Positions 1 to 12,216 of a stretch of 64,000 bases of DNA are shown here, piece after piece. The position numbers and the translations under genes were made by a program. Under the pieces are notes generated by a model. It ran no database searches, was not told the DNA's origin, and worked only from the letters and a program-made list of their open reading frames with translations. Source of the DNA: Madurella fahalii (lineage: Eukaryota > Ascomycota > Sordariomycetes > Sordariales). Location: NCBI GenBank assembly GCA_029876055.1, contig CM056875.1, positions 8,891,001-8,955,000 on the forward strand. Reading direction: 5' to 3'. Position 1 is the stretch's first letter, and every line of letters starts with the position of its first letter.

Positions 1-3000
1 GGTGGATGGAGCCATGGCGGCCCCCCAATTTCGGATGGGAATGCAATCATGGAAATGTTTGGCTAGAGAGCAACGGGTGCATCCGCGAATTACATCCGCG
101 AGTGGTGCTGGGCAATGAGAGGCTGCAGCACTGGCTTGCCGGCCGTTGGCTAGAGACGCGTGTTTTGCCTGCCGATCCATGGCCACGGGTCCCCCAGCCC
201 CGTTCGACAAGGCGGTGACGCGCTGCTGGCTGTGCTTGCGTCCCGTCCATGGCGTGCCGGACCTGCATCCACCAACCGCCAACCCACCGAGCTTCAGGGC
301 CTGAGACATGCCAGTCGTTGAAGTCGTTGGATATTAGCATGCATCTCGGCAGAAACATGCGGGCTGCAGAACGCACATGCGCCGTGCTGCAAGCCCGTGA
401 AACAGACTGCATCGGTTGCGCGTGAGAGGATGAGCGCATGCATCGCATCGCACATGTACAACGAAGAAACGGAAGTAGGTTCTTGTCTGATGTCAGGCAC
501 GGCAGGACCTGGAGCTGAAGTCCCGCTCGGTTAAATGCCCCGAAGGAGGAGCTTGTGAGCGCCGATGCCACCATCTGGAAATGGATCGTGCTGCCCCGCC
601 GATTGTTTGTTTTGGTTATCAGTATCGCCGCAGCCGAGCAATTACCTACCAGGCCGCATCCTTGCGAGGCAGGTCCCGATGGGAGCCTCTGGGTGGACAA
701 AACCTGCGAGGCAGCCGACATCTGTGTGCGAAGAGATGATGTGGGAAAGTCTGGAGGCGGAATCTCCGGGCAGCTGAGATGGGCAGGTGGGGTGGGCGGG
801 GATACAGTACACTACAAGTATTAGCGGGTGGGGTGTGCCCCACTGCACCGAGCGAAGCATCACAGCCGCCTCTGGCCATTGCCCATTCGGCCCAACCCTG
901 GGCTGGCATCCATTTCTGAACGAACTAGCCGCTCGTGTGATTTGGCCATCACGCGCGCCTGTACGGTACATAGTGACATGCATGTTTGGAATCCAGGTGG
1001 GGATTTTTGGCAAGGACCCTAAGAGACTGACCTAGGTGTCCGGATTCGGAAATTGGTGCCGGTATTGGTGCCCACTGCGCTCGCCGTCACTTGGTTGCCT
1101 CAACACACTAACCAAGGTGTTTCGGATGGAACAAGCGGAAACGAAATCAAAAAGAAGCCCGGAAACACAGGAGATCATGATGTCTTGGATGTTGCCCTTG
1201 GAACTTCCGACGCTGGCGTTTCTCCGAAATCCTGCCGGAATTAACAATCCCGTCCCCTCCACATTACAGAGCAGAGCAGGGCAGGGCAGAGCAGGGTAGG
1301 GTAGGGCACGTATTACGCCATTCTGCTTGCAGGCGGGGCGGCGGCCAGAGATGTGTCCGCGCTCCCGCAACGGCCAACCTTGGTGGTTGCAGATTCTATC
1401 CAGCGTCGCTTGTTGCTCCCAATGGACAAAAGCGCGTTCGTTGCACCGGTTGCACCGGTTGCACCATTGCCTCGCCGCCATCATGTTTGCGCGATATTTT
1501 TCTCTAGATAGGCCGTACACCAACCCTGGTGCGAAGCAACTTCGGCCGCTGGCGCTGGGCTGGCGCTTACTGCGTGTCTGTTCACGCCCCGCCCTTCGGT
1601 CCCGTGGCATGACGGGACCCTGGGAATTTTTGCGGGCAGAACGTTACACCGAGATCAGGGGGGGGGGTTCCGATCTTCACAGCGTAGGGAAGGCCCCGCT
1701 GTGATTCTCAGCCCTACGGGACCAACCCCTGCTTGCATCCTCAGACCCCTGCTCCGAGCCCCATCCTTCTTTCTGTCCAATTTTCGCGTCGCCCACCCAC
1801 ACAATGGCATTGCAAATCGCGACACGGCACATCGCGGCCACTACTCGAGACATCCCCACGACAAGCGGCCTGTCTCAAAGTCACAAATACCGAAATCTTC
1901 TTCTGGAGGGAAACCGTCCAAAGTCAGCCTCGCCGCCGGACGGCGGGTCTCAACAGCGGCCAAAGAACATTTGGCAGAGCGTGGGCTCCAGCCCTGACGC
2001 GACTGGCCTCGTCTGCCACCCAGGTGAGAAGGAGGTTAGTGTGTTGACCGCTACTCGTATTTCGTTCCTCGAGACTGCTTGGCCCTTGGTACTTTTTCTA
2101 GGTACGTAACACACGTTCTAGCATCATCGTCATCCGTGTCTTTTTGCGCCCTCCGTTCCGCCGCCGAGCATGGAGACCGCCGTTGGGGCGACTGCCATTT
2201 TCAGGGCATTGGTTGGCTCGCCCCAGGGGGTCGCTCAGCTCTCGCCAGGCACGCGCCACAAGCCGCTACGCCAGTGCTTGCCACTCGAGATGCCTCTGAC
2301 AGTCCGCCTCGTATTTCTTTTTTCCTTTTTTTTTTTTTCCTTTTTTTTTCTGGCACGTCGATCTACTGCGACTACCAAAAGGCGCCCAAGGTGGCCGATT
2401 GACAAAGTCCAGGGAATGGCAATTGGACCGATTGCCGTTTCTGGCAATCCGCCTAATTCAGGATTTCTTTTTGTTTTTTTACCGCGCACCTGCGGTCCGC
2501 CGCCTGCGCCGTTCTCAACCCGCGTCAATTCACAGTGCCGCGGTGCCGCGCAAATATTCCTTGCCTGAAGTAGAAGGATCCGTGACTGGTCAAGATACGA
2601 CGCTATCGGCTTGACTCGGCGATAGGCCGACCGGATTACCGCGCTGGTCACCCGGCCCGGCCATCGTAAGGCCTCCTGCAGGCGGAGGGGACTTTGGCTG
2701 GCTGCCGAGTTAAGCATTATGTCGCTCCACCTTGAGAGCCAGCGATGAGGCTGAGCAGAGCGAAGGGTACGTAAACAGAGCTCCTGCCTCTGTGTTTGGG
2801 CTTGTTCTCGTGGCCGGCATTCTCCACCTGCATACGCGGCCGAGGCTTTGGGCAAAGGCCCAATCGAAGGGTGATTACACCGTAGTCTTGGTTTGGAAAT
2901 GGGTGTTTTCCCATTTTCTACTTCGTTGGCTTGCTGGTCTGACCTGACGCCTCTTCAGATCGTGCTCGCCCCGTTAACCCTTCGTGGAGAACATGCAACT

Positions 3001-4544
3001 TGGCTAACGTGACAACCAACCAGACTCCGTCCTGCCCGTATCGAGCCACTGAAACTATATATCAGTGGCGGACTGCGAGTGGACCGGCCTATCCCGGAGA
3101 AGGTGGCGGGCGATGACCAGTCCTGCCCAGGCATTGACCGAGTTCTTTGCTGAGATTATGTGATGGTCATCTGAGCCTCGAAAATTGCACAAAAACCTCG
3201 GTCTTGCTCCGCCATGGGAAGGCGGGAGACCAGGTATTTCGGCCGGCCAGTAGGGAGATACACCCTTGCTACTGCCACACCTCCGTCTTGGGTGTTATCC
3301 CTAGCAGGACAAAGGATATCTCGAGCCTTGGTGTTCCGAGACGAACCGCGTGGATCCACCTGTCCTTCTCGTCCTTCCAAGAGCGCCGGATACGGTCAGA
3401 CTTTGGGCTCTATGTTCGTACAAGCCCTGCCATTTCCGAGTTTCTCCTGGTGGCCGACACACCGGAAGGGCTCCCTCTTGGGGCGATTCCTGAGCCTGGT
3501 CACTAATATTACCAAAGGTCGCATATAGGGCGAAGCCACAGCCCATCTTAGCTTTCTTTTCCGCTGGAGGAACTGACGGAGGGCACCGCATGACCAACGG
3601 CCGACCCCGGAACATTGTCAAACCAATGTGAAATAGGGAAACGTGGGCCTGTGTTTCGATTTCTTTCACCGCTGTTCCGTGATATACGCGATCCTCGGCG
3701 AATGACGACGCGGATTGGCAAATATCACCATCCATCCTCACATCTAGCGGGCATTAGCCGATGACGGGGTACGAGCCGTCTGGTGTTCGGTCAGATGACG
3801 GCTGACGGTTGGCCCTGAGGTTCGACAGGACGATGCTGGCCACTTAACTCGTTGGACCGGAGGCTGATTTTGGAACACAAGACGCACCAAGCACGGGAGC
3901 CTTGAGCCCTGACTGGTTGGGGGTACGGAAGTAACAGCCTCTGCAGCGATGATCAAGGGGGACCAGAAACACGGGACGTAGTGGCTGGCGCCGGAACAGT
4001 CGTTTTCTTTTGTGGAAAGAGTGCTGTACTAGCGGAAGGCGATAGATGAAAATGCTACTATACATGACATGCGTGCTGGACCCGAGTCGTCCAAACAGGT
4101 GAAAAAGAAAACGCAGATGACCATAAGGCCCTACCCGGTTCGCCCATATACGCAGACTCCAGTCCCACGAGATAGTTGTTCCCTCCACTCGCCCAAAAAA
4201 AAAAAAAGGGGGGGGGGGGGGGGTGAGAGGGGAAAAAGAAATAGAGAAGGCGCTGACACAGACAGAGAGTGTCGTCCACGCCGTAACACGGCCAGCCTAC
4301 ATTCTGTGCTCTGTCCAATACCGAGTCCACGGGCGAGACAAGAGGCTCCGCACCATCCACACTGTCTCCAGCCAGCCGAGAAGAAAAGAGTCGTATCAGA
4401 ACAAGGCTGCTTCGATCGTGGTAAACCGGGCGAAACTGGGCGCCCCGCCCCGCCCAGTTCCACGAGCCAAGATTCCCCGTAGAAAAGAAAAAAAAAAAAA
4501 AAAAAATCAACACCCTCCTAGTGGACACCCGCCCCGCCGCCACC
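1..4544. other. Gene-poor intergenic stretch
   Basis: I see no convincing gene here. The open frames are short, overlap on both strands, lack recognisable motifs and do not join through plausible introns. The stretch holds simple-sequence tracts: GGTTGCACC-type 9-base repeats near 1440-1466, T-rich runs at about 2318-2350, an A13 run directly followed by G16 at 4195-4223, and a long A tract at about 4488-4506 just beyond the Mbp1 stop codon. It may carry regulatory DNA or decayed sequence. Confidence 0.5.
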
Positions 4545-6888
4545 CTACGATGGCGCGACGATCTCCATCGGCTCCCCTCTTCCGACACCACCCGCGCCGG
4601 CGGCGGCAGCGGCAGCAGCGGCAGCAGCGGCAGCAGCGGCGGCAGCAGAATCGGCCATAGCCATCACCTCTGCCTCGTCCTCCATCATCTTGATCAGCTC
4701 CTCCAGGTTTTCGTCCAGCATCTCCTGGTCCTCGGGCGGCAGACAACTCCGCAGCAGGTGGCGGTACTTGTCGATCTTCTCGCCTGTCCCCAGCATCCCG
4801 CGCGCCTCGACGTAGTCCCTCTCGGCGGCGCGCTGCTCCTCGAGGACGGCGCGCAGCTCGTCGGCCAGGCGGAGGCGTTCCTCGATGGAGGCGTCGTTGT
4901 CGTTGTCGTTGTCGTCGTCGTCGTCCTTTTCCTTATCGGGGTTGCTGTTCTCTCCGTTGGTGTTTTTGGTAGTGGCGCCGTCACCGTTTGTATTGGCACC
5001 GTCAGGGGCTTCGCCATTGACCTTGTGCGAGGAGGCAGATGAAGACGACGACAGCTCGCGGTTGACGGCGTCCTGCACGACGATGCGGTTCTGGTGGGTT
5101 ACGTAGGTGAGCACCTTTTGGAATACCGCTTCGGCCTCGGCGTCGATCTTGGCGGCGGTTTCGTCGGCCTCTATGCGCGACTCAAAGTCTGCGACTTGGG
5201 CGCGGAGGTTGGCCAGCTCGGCCTGGGTGTTGAGCAGGATCCGGCGCGCCTCCTTTTCGGCTTCGTCCTTCTCGTTGAGCTCGTTGTCGTAGCTCTGCGC
5301 GAGGTCCTGGAATTTCTGCAGGACCAGCGGGGTGATGCGCGACTGGACCGTGTTGGCCGCCTCGCTGTGGAAGCTTGTCTGAAGCTTGCCGACCGAGTCG
5401 GCGGCGACGTCGCGGAAGGCGTTGTGTCGCTGCGAGTCGGGCGCAAAAGGACTCGATGAGCGCTGGGGGATCGCCCGGGAGGCCTTGGTCTTTGAGGAAT
5501 TAAGCTCCTTGATCAAGTCTTCTGCTCTCACGCCTTCATTGTTGGGGATATCAGTTGAGGCTCCGCGACCGAGGAGCGCACGGATGCACTTGCGAGCGTC
5601 CCGCATGGCGGCGAGGTGCACGGCAGTGTTGCCGTCGTTGTCTTGAGCGTCAATCAAGAGCTGCACCTGCTCGGCAGACCGCGTCTCCTGGAGCTTGTTG
5701 AGGATGTTGTCCAGGTAATAGCGGGAGCACGAATGGCTCGTAACACGCCCGCTCTTCATAACTGCGGCGTGGTGAATGACGGTGCAGCCAGAAGCGTCAC
5801 GCGCATCCACGGTGCTAAACAGTTCTTTCATGACCATTGGGAAGCTTTGTTTCTCGTAACAGTTGGTGAAGTTGACGGACCGCATAAAGGGGGTCTCTCC
5901 TCGCACGTTCTGGGATGCAAGGTTGGCCTGGAACCGCTTTAGCTGCTTGATCACCTCGACGTCACCCATCGCCGAGGCCCAGTGAAGTGCTGTGTGCCGT
6001 TCCGTGTCGATCGGCCAGTCGGGCTGGAAGTTGGTCGGAGGGTCTGGGCGGATGGCGGGCTGCTCGTTTCTAGAGAGCAGGAAGTAATCCAGCAGCTCAT
6101 CACCGTACATTGCATGTTGCTGTTCTGTTAGGTCCTGCAACATCTCCTCCCGCTTGCGCTTCCTGTGGCCGGTCGAGAACTGGGATATGTCGTAGCGGTC
6201 GTCCTCGGCCATGTAAGAGGCCGAGGCAACGGTCAGGTTATCGGGGGTATCGTCCTCGAGCATCTGAGGGTCACCGTTGTCGTATTCTTCTTGTACAGGA
6301 GCACCTTGGTGGCCGTGTGAGAAGATGGTGGCTTGTGACAGGCTGCTCTTTCTGCCTTGCGACTTACTGCCCCATTTTGGAACGGCAGGCCGGGCCTTTG
6401 GGGCCTTTGGCTTGCTGGTATGTCTTGGTGCAGGCGGGGGGCTCTGAGGGCCCGGCTGGAACTCAAAGATTGGCCGTAACCGGTCGTAAACATTGTTTCG
6501 CTGGGCGAGTGACTGGCCGTGCTCGAGGGGAATCCAAGTACCTGCACGCGGAAAATAGCCGGTCAGCACAATCCGTGGGAAGGGCAGCTAGCACTGCGCA
6601 CCTTGGTATTTGCCATATCCACCCTGAATCTTCTCGTGGACGTCCTTTTGGACTTCGCGCTCGAGGATACGTGTCCGGGCGGGCTTGTCGAAGCCGGCGG
6701 CTTTCAAGATATGTGTCGCATTAATCCAATCATCGTGCCGACGGCGCATTACATGCTCTTTGAGGTCGGCGCCGAATTGGTATTCGTAGACGGGGATCTG
6801 CGAGCAGTCACATCGTCAGCAACCCAGGGGCTGCCAGTAAGCGCAACAGACTTACACCGCTGTATGTGGCGCTGTAGATTCCCGCCAT
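4545..6888 (-). CDS. mbp1: Mbp1/Res-type APSES cell-cycle transcription factor
   Basis: This is the DNA-binding subunit of an MBF/SBF-like complex expected to drive G1/S genes from the nucleus. Three exons are deduced (6888-6856, 6797-6602, 6541-4545), giving 741 residues. Exon 1 encodes only MAGIYSATYSG. Exon 2 carries most of the KilA-N/APSES domain, including HDDWINATHILKAAGF and the basic stretch after it. The join into exon 3 restores QGTWIPLEHGQ, the classic end of the domain, which fixes both splice sites. Ankyrin repeats lie at about residues 255-425 (TALHWASAMGD, GNTAVHLAAMRD), followed by a coiled region, an Asp/Asn-rich acidic tract and a poly-Ala stretch near the C-terminus. Length and order fit the Mbp1/Swi4/Res family. 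I cannot tell from sequence alone which paralogue it is. Confidence 0.93.
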
Positions 6889-7584
6889 GGCATCCTCCTT
6901 TTTAGTCGTTGACAGAGCCTGAGTGAGGACAGAGGGGCAAGAGTGCTCCAAGGATGCAGCCGATTCTCGGCGCCTAGGGGGGAAATGAATTGACACTTGC
7001 ACAATGTGTCTTGGGGGTAATGGCGACGATGATCAATGGGAGTAGGATGGTGGGATGGTGGGAAACAAACCAAAGCGAAGATGAATGCAGTACTACTGGT
7101 AGTTATCGGGGATGGCGGAACCTGGTTTGAAGGCTGTCATACAAGGCCAGCACCGGGCGCCAATGAGCTCTGTTCACTTTGGGGCAGCAGAAGCGGGTAG
7201 GAGTCGCGAAAAAGACGCGGTGTTGGCCCGGGACGTGGGGAAAGGGACGCGGTTCACGCGAATGCTCCTTAAAAGTGAATTTCCCAGACACGTGATGCCT
7301 CTACCGGGCCTCGCACGGGCCATCTCTGTTGGTCCACGGCAACGCACTTGCTCCCTCTCAATTCACTGTCGCGTTCTCTTGCCAGCACAAACACGAGCAA
7401 GATAGGAACAGCACTCATAGACTAGGTCACGAGCCGTCCTTGGGAAGGTTAAGTGTCTCGAGCATGATGCTATAGCCACCTATCGGTTATGTGACTGGGG
7501 ACCTACAACTCCACTTACACGCGGCCTTTATCCGATCCATTATACACACTCTGAGACGAAGAAACCCTGACTGCCCTCCCAACC
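6889..7584. promoter_or_regulatory. Divergent intergenic region
   Basis: This stretch lies between the start of the Mbp1-like gene (minus strand) and the start of the membrane protein gene (plus strand), so it should contain the promoters and 5' leaders of both. I see no further gene. No specific operator was identified. Confidence 0.5.
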
Positions 7585-8763
7585 ATGGCCGTGCCAGATC
7601 CGTATATCGATGGCATATCAACAACACAACGGGGTTTCGCGACTACCCATCCCGTGAATAACCTTGACAATGACCGTTACGCCTACCTGTTACCACGCCA
7701 AGTATGCCCGATACCCTGCGGTGCTATGTTTTGCTGCGATGCTGGGAGCGTTTGCTTCACTTCAGATGGCATTATGGGCTGCTCCCTGAGCTCTCCAGGT
7801 CAGGTTGTCGAGACTATCTTATTCCCCCCTCCTCCAACCCTAGCATAAAACTCCGAAATGTTATCAACCACCCACTCCGCTACGACTACCCCTAGGACGA
7901 GCAATGACCCAAGGACGAGCAATGACCCAAGGACGAGCAATGACCCAAGGACGAGCAATGACCCAAGGACGAGCAATGACCCTGGGGCGAGCAATGAACC
8001 AACCGTGACAAGCACCGGATTTGGCAGTCGGCCATCAACGAACAGAGACAGCGGTGGAATGAGCAACGGTGGAATGAGCAACGGTGGAATGAGCAACGGT
8101 GCCAAGATTGGGATCGGTGTCGGCGTCTCCATAGCCGCTATCTTGATCGGAGTCGTGGCTGTGCTCTTTTTCGTCCGCAAGCGAAGAAGACGGCTCCAAA
8201 ATATCGTCCAAGGCCAAGGTCTTGGACAAGATGGGGATATCATAAAGCCAGAACTCGAAGCAAGCCTTGGAATTGCGTTCACTGGGGTAACCGGCACACA
8301 GTATGAGAAGCCCGAGCTGGACCATATCACGATTAGGCCTTTGGGAGCATCGATACCCGGGTTGCACGAGCTCGACCCGCAACCCGCATGGCTACCGGAG
8401 CTTGAGAATACCGGCGTGGCCCGCTCGGCGATAGGGGAACCGATTCCCCAGCCCATAGGTGATCAAGGGGGATCAAACGTGAAGGCTCCCCCAACCCGGG
8501 CCGACGACGTCGAGCCATGGCGGTGGGACGGCCCACTGAATCCCAATGGGCCAGTGTCAGAGGTTCAAGGTCAGGGCCGTGAACAAGTCGAACAGGCTAC
8601 GACTGCTGCGACTTGTGACGAGCGGATTACGACGTCCACAGCCGCGCCGGCAGACGCCTCCATTACGGATCTGACAGAGTTACGAGCGCAGGAGGCACTA
8701 TTGGAAGCACAACTTGCTCGTCAAAGGGAGCTTATTAGGGGTGCTGAACTGCGAAATAGTTGA
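7585..8763 (+). CDS. Single-pass cysteine-rich membrane protein, interrupted by a stop codon
   Basis: Two open segments in the same frame look like one gene. The first (7585-7845) encodes a cysteine cluster, VCPIPCGAMFCCDAGSVC. The second (7858-8763) encodes an Asn/Ser/Thr-rich stalk made of TSNDPR and GGMSN repeats, a membrane segment (VGVSIAAILIGVVAVLFFV) followed by RKRRRR, and a cytoplasmic tail ending in a short coiled coil (LRAQEALLEAQLARQREL). This layout (Cys module, stalk, one membrane pass, Pro-rich tail, no signal peptide) is common among fungal surface proteins of unknown role. A TAA at 7846-7848 separates the parts. I tested GT donors and AG acceptors nearby and none keeps the frame, so this is a nonsense mutation, readthrough, or two genes. 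Whether a full protein is made is uncertain. Confidence 0.55.
7894..8001 (+). repeat. 18-base coding minisatellite
   Basis: The unit AGGACGAGCAATGACCCA is repeated five times almost perfectly, followed by one diverged copy. It encodes TSNDPR repeats in the presumed extracellular stalk. The multiple of three keeps the frame, so copy number can vary without breaking the protein. Confidence 0.95.
8053..8097 (+). repeat. 15-base coding minisatellite
   Basis: Three perfect copies of GGTGGAATGAGCAAC encode GGMSN three times, immediately before the membrane segment of the surface protein. Confidence 0.95.
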
Positions 8764-8969
8764 AGGGGCTGCAGATAAGAATGGTTACCTAGGTTCTCCT
8801 AACATATATTATAGCTTTCTCGACACCAACGCCGCACACGGCGTTACGGAATCCTCTGTTTTCTGTGTCTTCTTCCTTTTGTTTTATTATTTTAGTTTTA
8901 AATTTTAGTTCTTTTTATCTGTATCCAGTAAGGTTTACCACATATGTAAACTGATTTGACCCTACAGGT
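8764..8969. other. 3' flank of the membrane protein gene
   Basis: A T-rich segment at about 8868-8920 lies just downstream of the membrane protein stop codon and probably forms its 3' untranslated region. I see no gene. Confidence 0.4.
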
Positions 8970-9336
8970 CTAATGCAACCCTCCGGTGGACTGGAAGTGG
9001 GGCCTGGAGTCGCCCGTCCGCAGGATCAAGGCGCGAAATACCTGTTCCGCCGTGATGAGAGACGCGTGAATGCTCGAGTCAGAGGTGGTAGTGGTCTCAA
9101 TATCGGCGCTGGTCTGCTGTATCGCGCTCAGCGATAGGGGCGCGAACCGTCAAGTATTCCCCATTGGGAGGCAACTTGGAGTTTTTAGCTGACCATGAAC
9201 AGTGTCGGCTCCAGAAGTCCAGCGCGTAATCAAGGACCATTGAATTCGAGTCATCCGGATTTACGGAGAGGTTCCGAACTTGTTCGATATACAGACCATG
9301 TCCGTATGCGTCTAACGTGGGCCTGCCGTACCGCGG
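8970..9336 (-). pseudogene. Possible decayed coding relic
   Basis: Two overlapping minus-strand frames read like protein. One runs from 9336 to about 9131 (it includes GRPTLDAYGHGLYIEQVRNL), the other from about 9150 to a TAG at 8970 (it includes SLITAEQVFRALILRTGD). They would become one frame if a single C were added in the CCCC run near 9147-9150. An in-frame stop at 9339 lies directly upstream, and further coding-like fragments up to about 9780 are in mixed frames. I do not recognise the family. It may be a dead gene, or a real one with unresolved exons. Confidence 0.3.
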
Positions 9337-10737
9337 TTAGCACGGAGTGCTCTTCTTCCGCAATCAGGACCTGAATAATGTATCGACGATACAAGGCCGT
9401 TTGACCAGCGACTTGATGAGCCTTCTGACAGGCTTTGACTGCACCCTTATGCTCTAGCCGCCAGCAAACGGGACACGCCGTTGACGAGAACGGAAGCTTA
9501 ACGGCGAGATGTCTGTAATCTCATCCCAGCAAGATCTACAGTTCTGTGGCCGAGAATACAGGACCCGAGGTCAGGGATGAGTAGTGCGTCTATTGAGTGA
9601 AGACGAGGCTGGGCGTTCAAGGTTGGAACAGCCAGTTTCCGGTACTGTACTATTGCCGCGGGCGGGATCAATGGTGTAACCGAGCGGCAGAGCGAGATGC
9701 TCGAGGCTTACTGTGACTGGCTCGGATGACGGCACCCGCATCCAGAGACGTCAACACGCTGACAACTCATGTCCAGTCACCCAGCCGTCACCGAGAACCA
9801 CAACATGCAAGTGTGTGCGTGCGCTGGAACAAAAATGGGCTGACGAGAGAGCAATCGTGTGTTAACCCCATTGCAAGTCAGGGTAAGGTCTGATGAGCCA
9901 ACTGCCCTCGGTAGTTTGCGATTGCAAATTGTGTGCTCGTTGCGAATTTCGTTGCGAATTTCTTTGCGAATATGTCGCCCAGATGACGCAAACTGGGGTG
10001 TGTGTCTGGTGGTATCCAATGCCGAGAGCTTGTCAACACAGGCACGAGGAACACCTTTACCTTAGGTGCTGCTAAAGGCGTCTTGGCTCGAGTCCACGCT
10101 TCGAGTGCGTGGCCATTTTTGCAACCATGTCCGCCGGGCCCACTTATCAGTTGCACACAACACCGACACAATTCATGGTCAATATGGCGAGAGCGGCATA
10201 TTGTCTTGAAAACGGTGCCTTTTTGGGTCCGATGATGGGTAACGCAATGGCCGGCGTGACAAGGAAAAGGGCAGAAAAGCGGCTTCTCCTTCGCCAGGCT
10301 GAGCAGAGAGTGCAGCGCCCGTTCCCCACTAGGGCCCCTGCAGGGTTTTGCTTTACCGCGTCTGATTGGCAGATCCCCCACAGACACCTGCAAAGCGCAA
10401 GCCGATGCTCACTGTCACGGACGCTCCCCGTTGGTTCCAAAGACACGTTCCTGCTTATCAAGTCTTTCGCTCGCCGCCAAAACCTCCAAACCGGACTTTA
10501 AAACACCCAAATACCGTGCCCTCTCGCTCGTTCTGCCCTGGATTTTACCATCGAGAGGAAAACACGCTATCGTCGCTCGCGTTGCAAGCATTCGTCCCCC
10601 GGTCGGCCTATTGATGCACGTCGACGTCACCGCAAGCCCCGACGGCATAGGTACCCGCGACGCAGAAGCGACTTGTCGCGACTCCCGGATCCGGTGCCCC
10701 AGGCCTTGCCCGCCCCGCCACCAAACCTCGGACGGCA
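9337..10737. other. Intergenic stretch upstream of the DMT transporter
   Basis: The lower part, to about 9780, may contain broken pieces of the relic below it. The rest contains no convincing gene. The last few hundred bases should hold the promoter of the transporter gene. Confidence 0.4.
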
Positions 10738-12216
10738 ATGTTCCGCGCCAATGACGCCCGCTCCGGCGAGCCTCTCCTCGACCGCTACCACAGCCCCAAC
10801 GAAGACGAGCAAGGCCGCCGGTCCTACCGCGGCAGCAGCCCGCTCCCGCCGCCCGTAGCGTCAACCTCGCAAACGCCGTCCTACCTCCAGCCGCGAACAC
10901 CCGCCTTCTCGTTGGGAGACACGTCGCCGGCGGCGGCAGCAGCGCCATCGCCTTACGACGCGTACGATCGCCCCATGCTCCCGCGCCGCAACACGGGCAA
11001 CACGCTGCGCTCGCGCAGCCCGGCCGCCTCGCACGCGGCCGCCGCGCGGCGGGAGGCGCGCAAAAAGTACAGCTATGCGGCCTTCTTCCTGGTGGTCAGC
11101 CTGGTGTCGTTCACGGTGCAGACGGAGCTGGCGGCGTACGTGCAGCACGACCTGGGGTGGGACAAGGCGTACTGCATGCTGTACCTGACGCACGCGTCGT
11201 GGGCGCTGCTGTGGCCGCTGCAGCTGGCGGTGCTGCGCCTGGGCCGGCGGGAGCAGCCGTGGCGGCAGTTCTGGGCCCGCCACGCGCGCCTGCTGCGCGC
11301 GACGGCCGCCATGGTCGAGCGGAGGGACCTGGACGTGGGCTATCTCGTCCAGCGGCCCGGCCTGGTCAGCGGTTCGTACTCGCCCTGGCCCTACCTAGTG
11401 CGGACCACGACGGGCGTCACGCTGGCGCTCACCGTCGCCGGCCTCAGCTGGTACGTCGCCGTGAGCATGACCACGCCGAGCGACCTCACCGCCATCTACA
11501 ACTGCAGCGCCTTCTTCGCCTACGCCTTCTCGGTGCCGCTGCTGAAGGAGAAGCTGAGGCCGGACAAGATGCTGGCCGTTGCCGTGGCCATCGTCGGCGT
11601 GCTGGTCGTAGCCTACGGGGATGGTGGCGGCGGCGGCGGCGGCTCGTCTCCCGCCGAGGGCGAGTCGGGCGTCGCGCTGGACCCGGCTAAGCGGCTCATG
11701 GGCAACCTCATTATCGGCGTGGGGTCGGTGCTGTATGGCCTCTACGAGGTGCTGTACAAGAGGTTTGCTTGTCCGCCCGAAGGAACCAGCGCCGCCCGGG
11801 GCGTCATCTTCGCCAATAGCTTCGGCAGCCTGATCGGCTGCTTCACCTTGTTTGTGCTGTGGATTCCACTTCCGATATTGCACGTCCTCGGGTGGGAGAC
11901 ATTCGAGGTCCCGACCGGCCAGACGGCGTTGCTGCTGTTCATCAGCGTGCTCATGAACATGATGTTCTCGGGGTCCTTCCTCGTGCTCATCTCGCTCACC
12001 AGCCCGGTCCTCAGCTCTGTCGCGGCCCTGCTCACCATCTTTATTGTCGCCATCGTGGATTGGTTCTGGGCTGGCCGGCCGCTCAGCGCTGCCGCTGTCT
12101 TTGGCGGGATCCTGATCATCGCGGCGTTCGGCATGCTCAGCTGGAGCACATGGCGTGAGATGAACGAGGAGGAGCGCAAGAAGCAGGTCGACTTGAGCGG
12201 CGATGAGGACGACTAG
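10738..12216 (+). CDS. EamA/DMT-superfamily membrane transporter
   Basis: A single-exon gene of 492 residues. The first ~108 residues are a hydrophilic, Pro/Ser/Ala-rich cytosolic tail. Hydrophobic segments follow at about 112-130, 145-165, 220-242, 253-270, 278-293, 320-340, 355-380, 396-420, 424-445 and 450-470, about ten in all as expected for a drug/metabolite transporter. The stretch TDLTAIYNCSAFFAYAFS resembles the fungal SLC35F-like members (yeast YML018C type) often found in the vacuolar membrane; here it reads SDLTAIYNCSAFFAYAFS. A Gly run (about 296-302) sits in a loop. The substrate is unknown. The ATG at 10738 opens the frame directly and leaves no alternative upstream start in frame that I could support. 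Confidence 0.85.
   Translation: MFRANDARSGEPLLDRYHSPNEDEQGRRSYRGSSPLPPPVASTSQTPSYLQPRTPAFSLGDTSPAAAAAPSPYDAYDRPMLPRRNTGNTLRSRSPAASHAAAARREARKKYSYAAFFLVVSLVSFTVQTELAAYVQHDLGWDKAYCMLYLTHASWALLWPLQLAVLRLGRREQPWRQFWARHARLLRATAAMVERRDLDVGYLVQRPGLVSGSYSPWPYLVRTTTGVTLALTVAGLSWYVAVSMTTPSDLTAIYNCSAFFAYAFSVPLLKEKLRPDKMLAVAVAIVGVLVVAYGDGGGGGGGSSPAEGESGVALDPAKRLMGNLIIGVGSVLYGLYEVLYKRFACPPEGTSAARGVIFANSFGSLIGCFTLFVLWIPLPILHVLGWETFEVPTGQTALLLFISVLMNMMFSGSFLVLISLTSPVLSSVAALLTIFIVAIVDWFWAGRPLSAAAVFGGILIIAAFGMLSWSTWREMNEEERKKQVDLSGDEDD

Noticed and set aside
47..721. Minus-strand 224-codon frame at the left edge
   Set aside because: Composition is not protein-like, no domain is visible, and overlapping frames of similar quality exist on the other strand.
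7799..7895. Candidate introns that would remove the stop codon in the membrane protein gene
   Set aside because: Donors at 7799, 7804 and 7807 with acceptors at 7843, 7895 or 7901 either keep the stop or shift the downstream membrane-segment frame.
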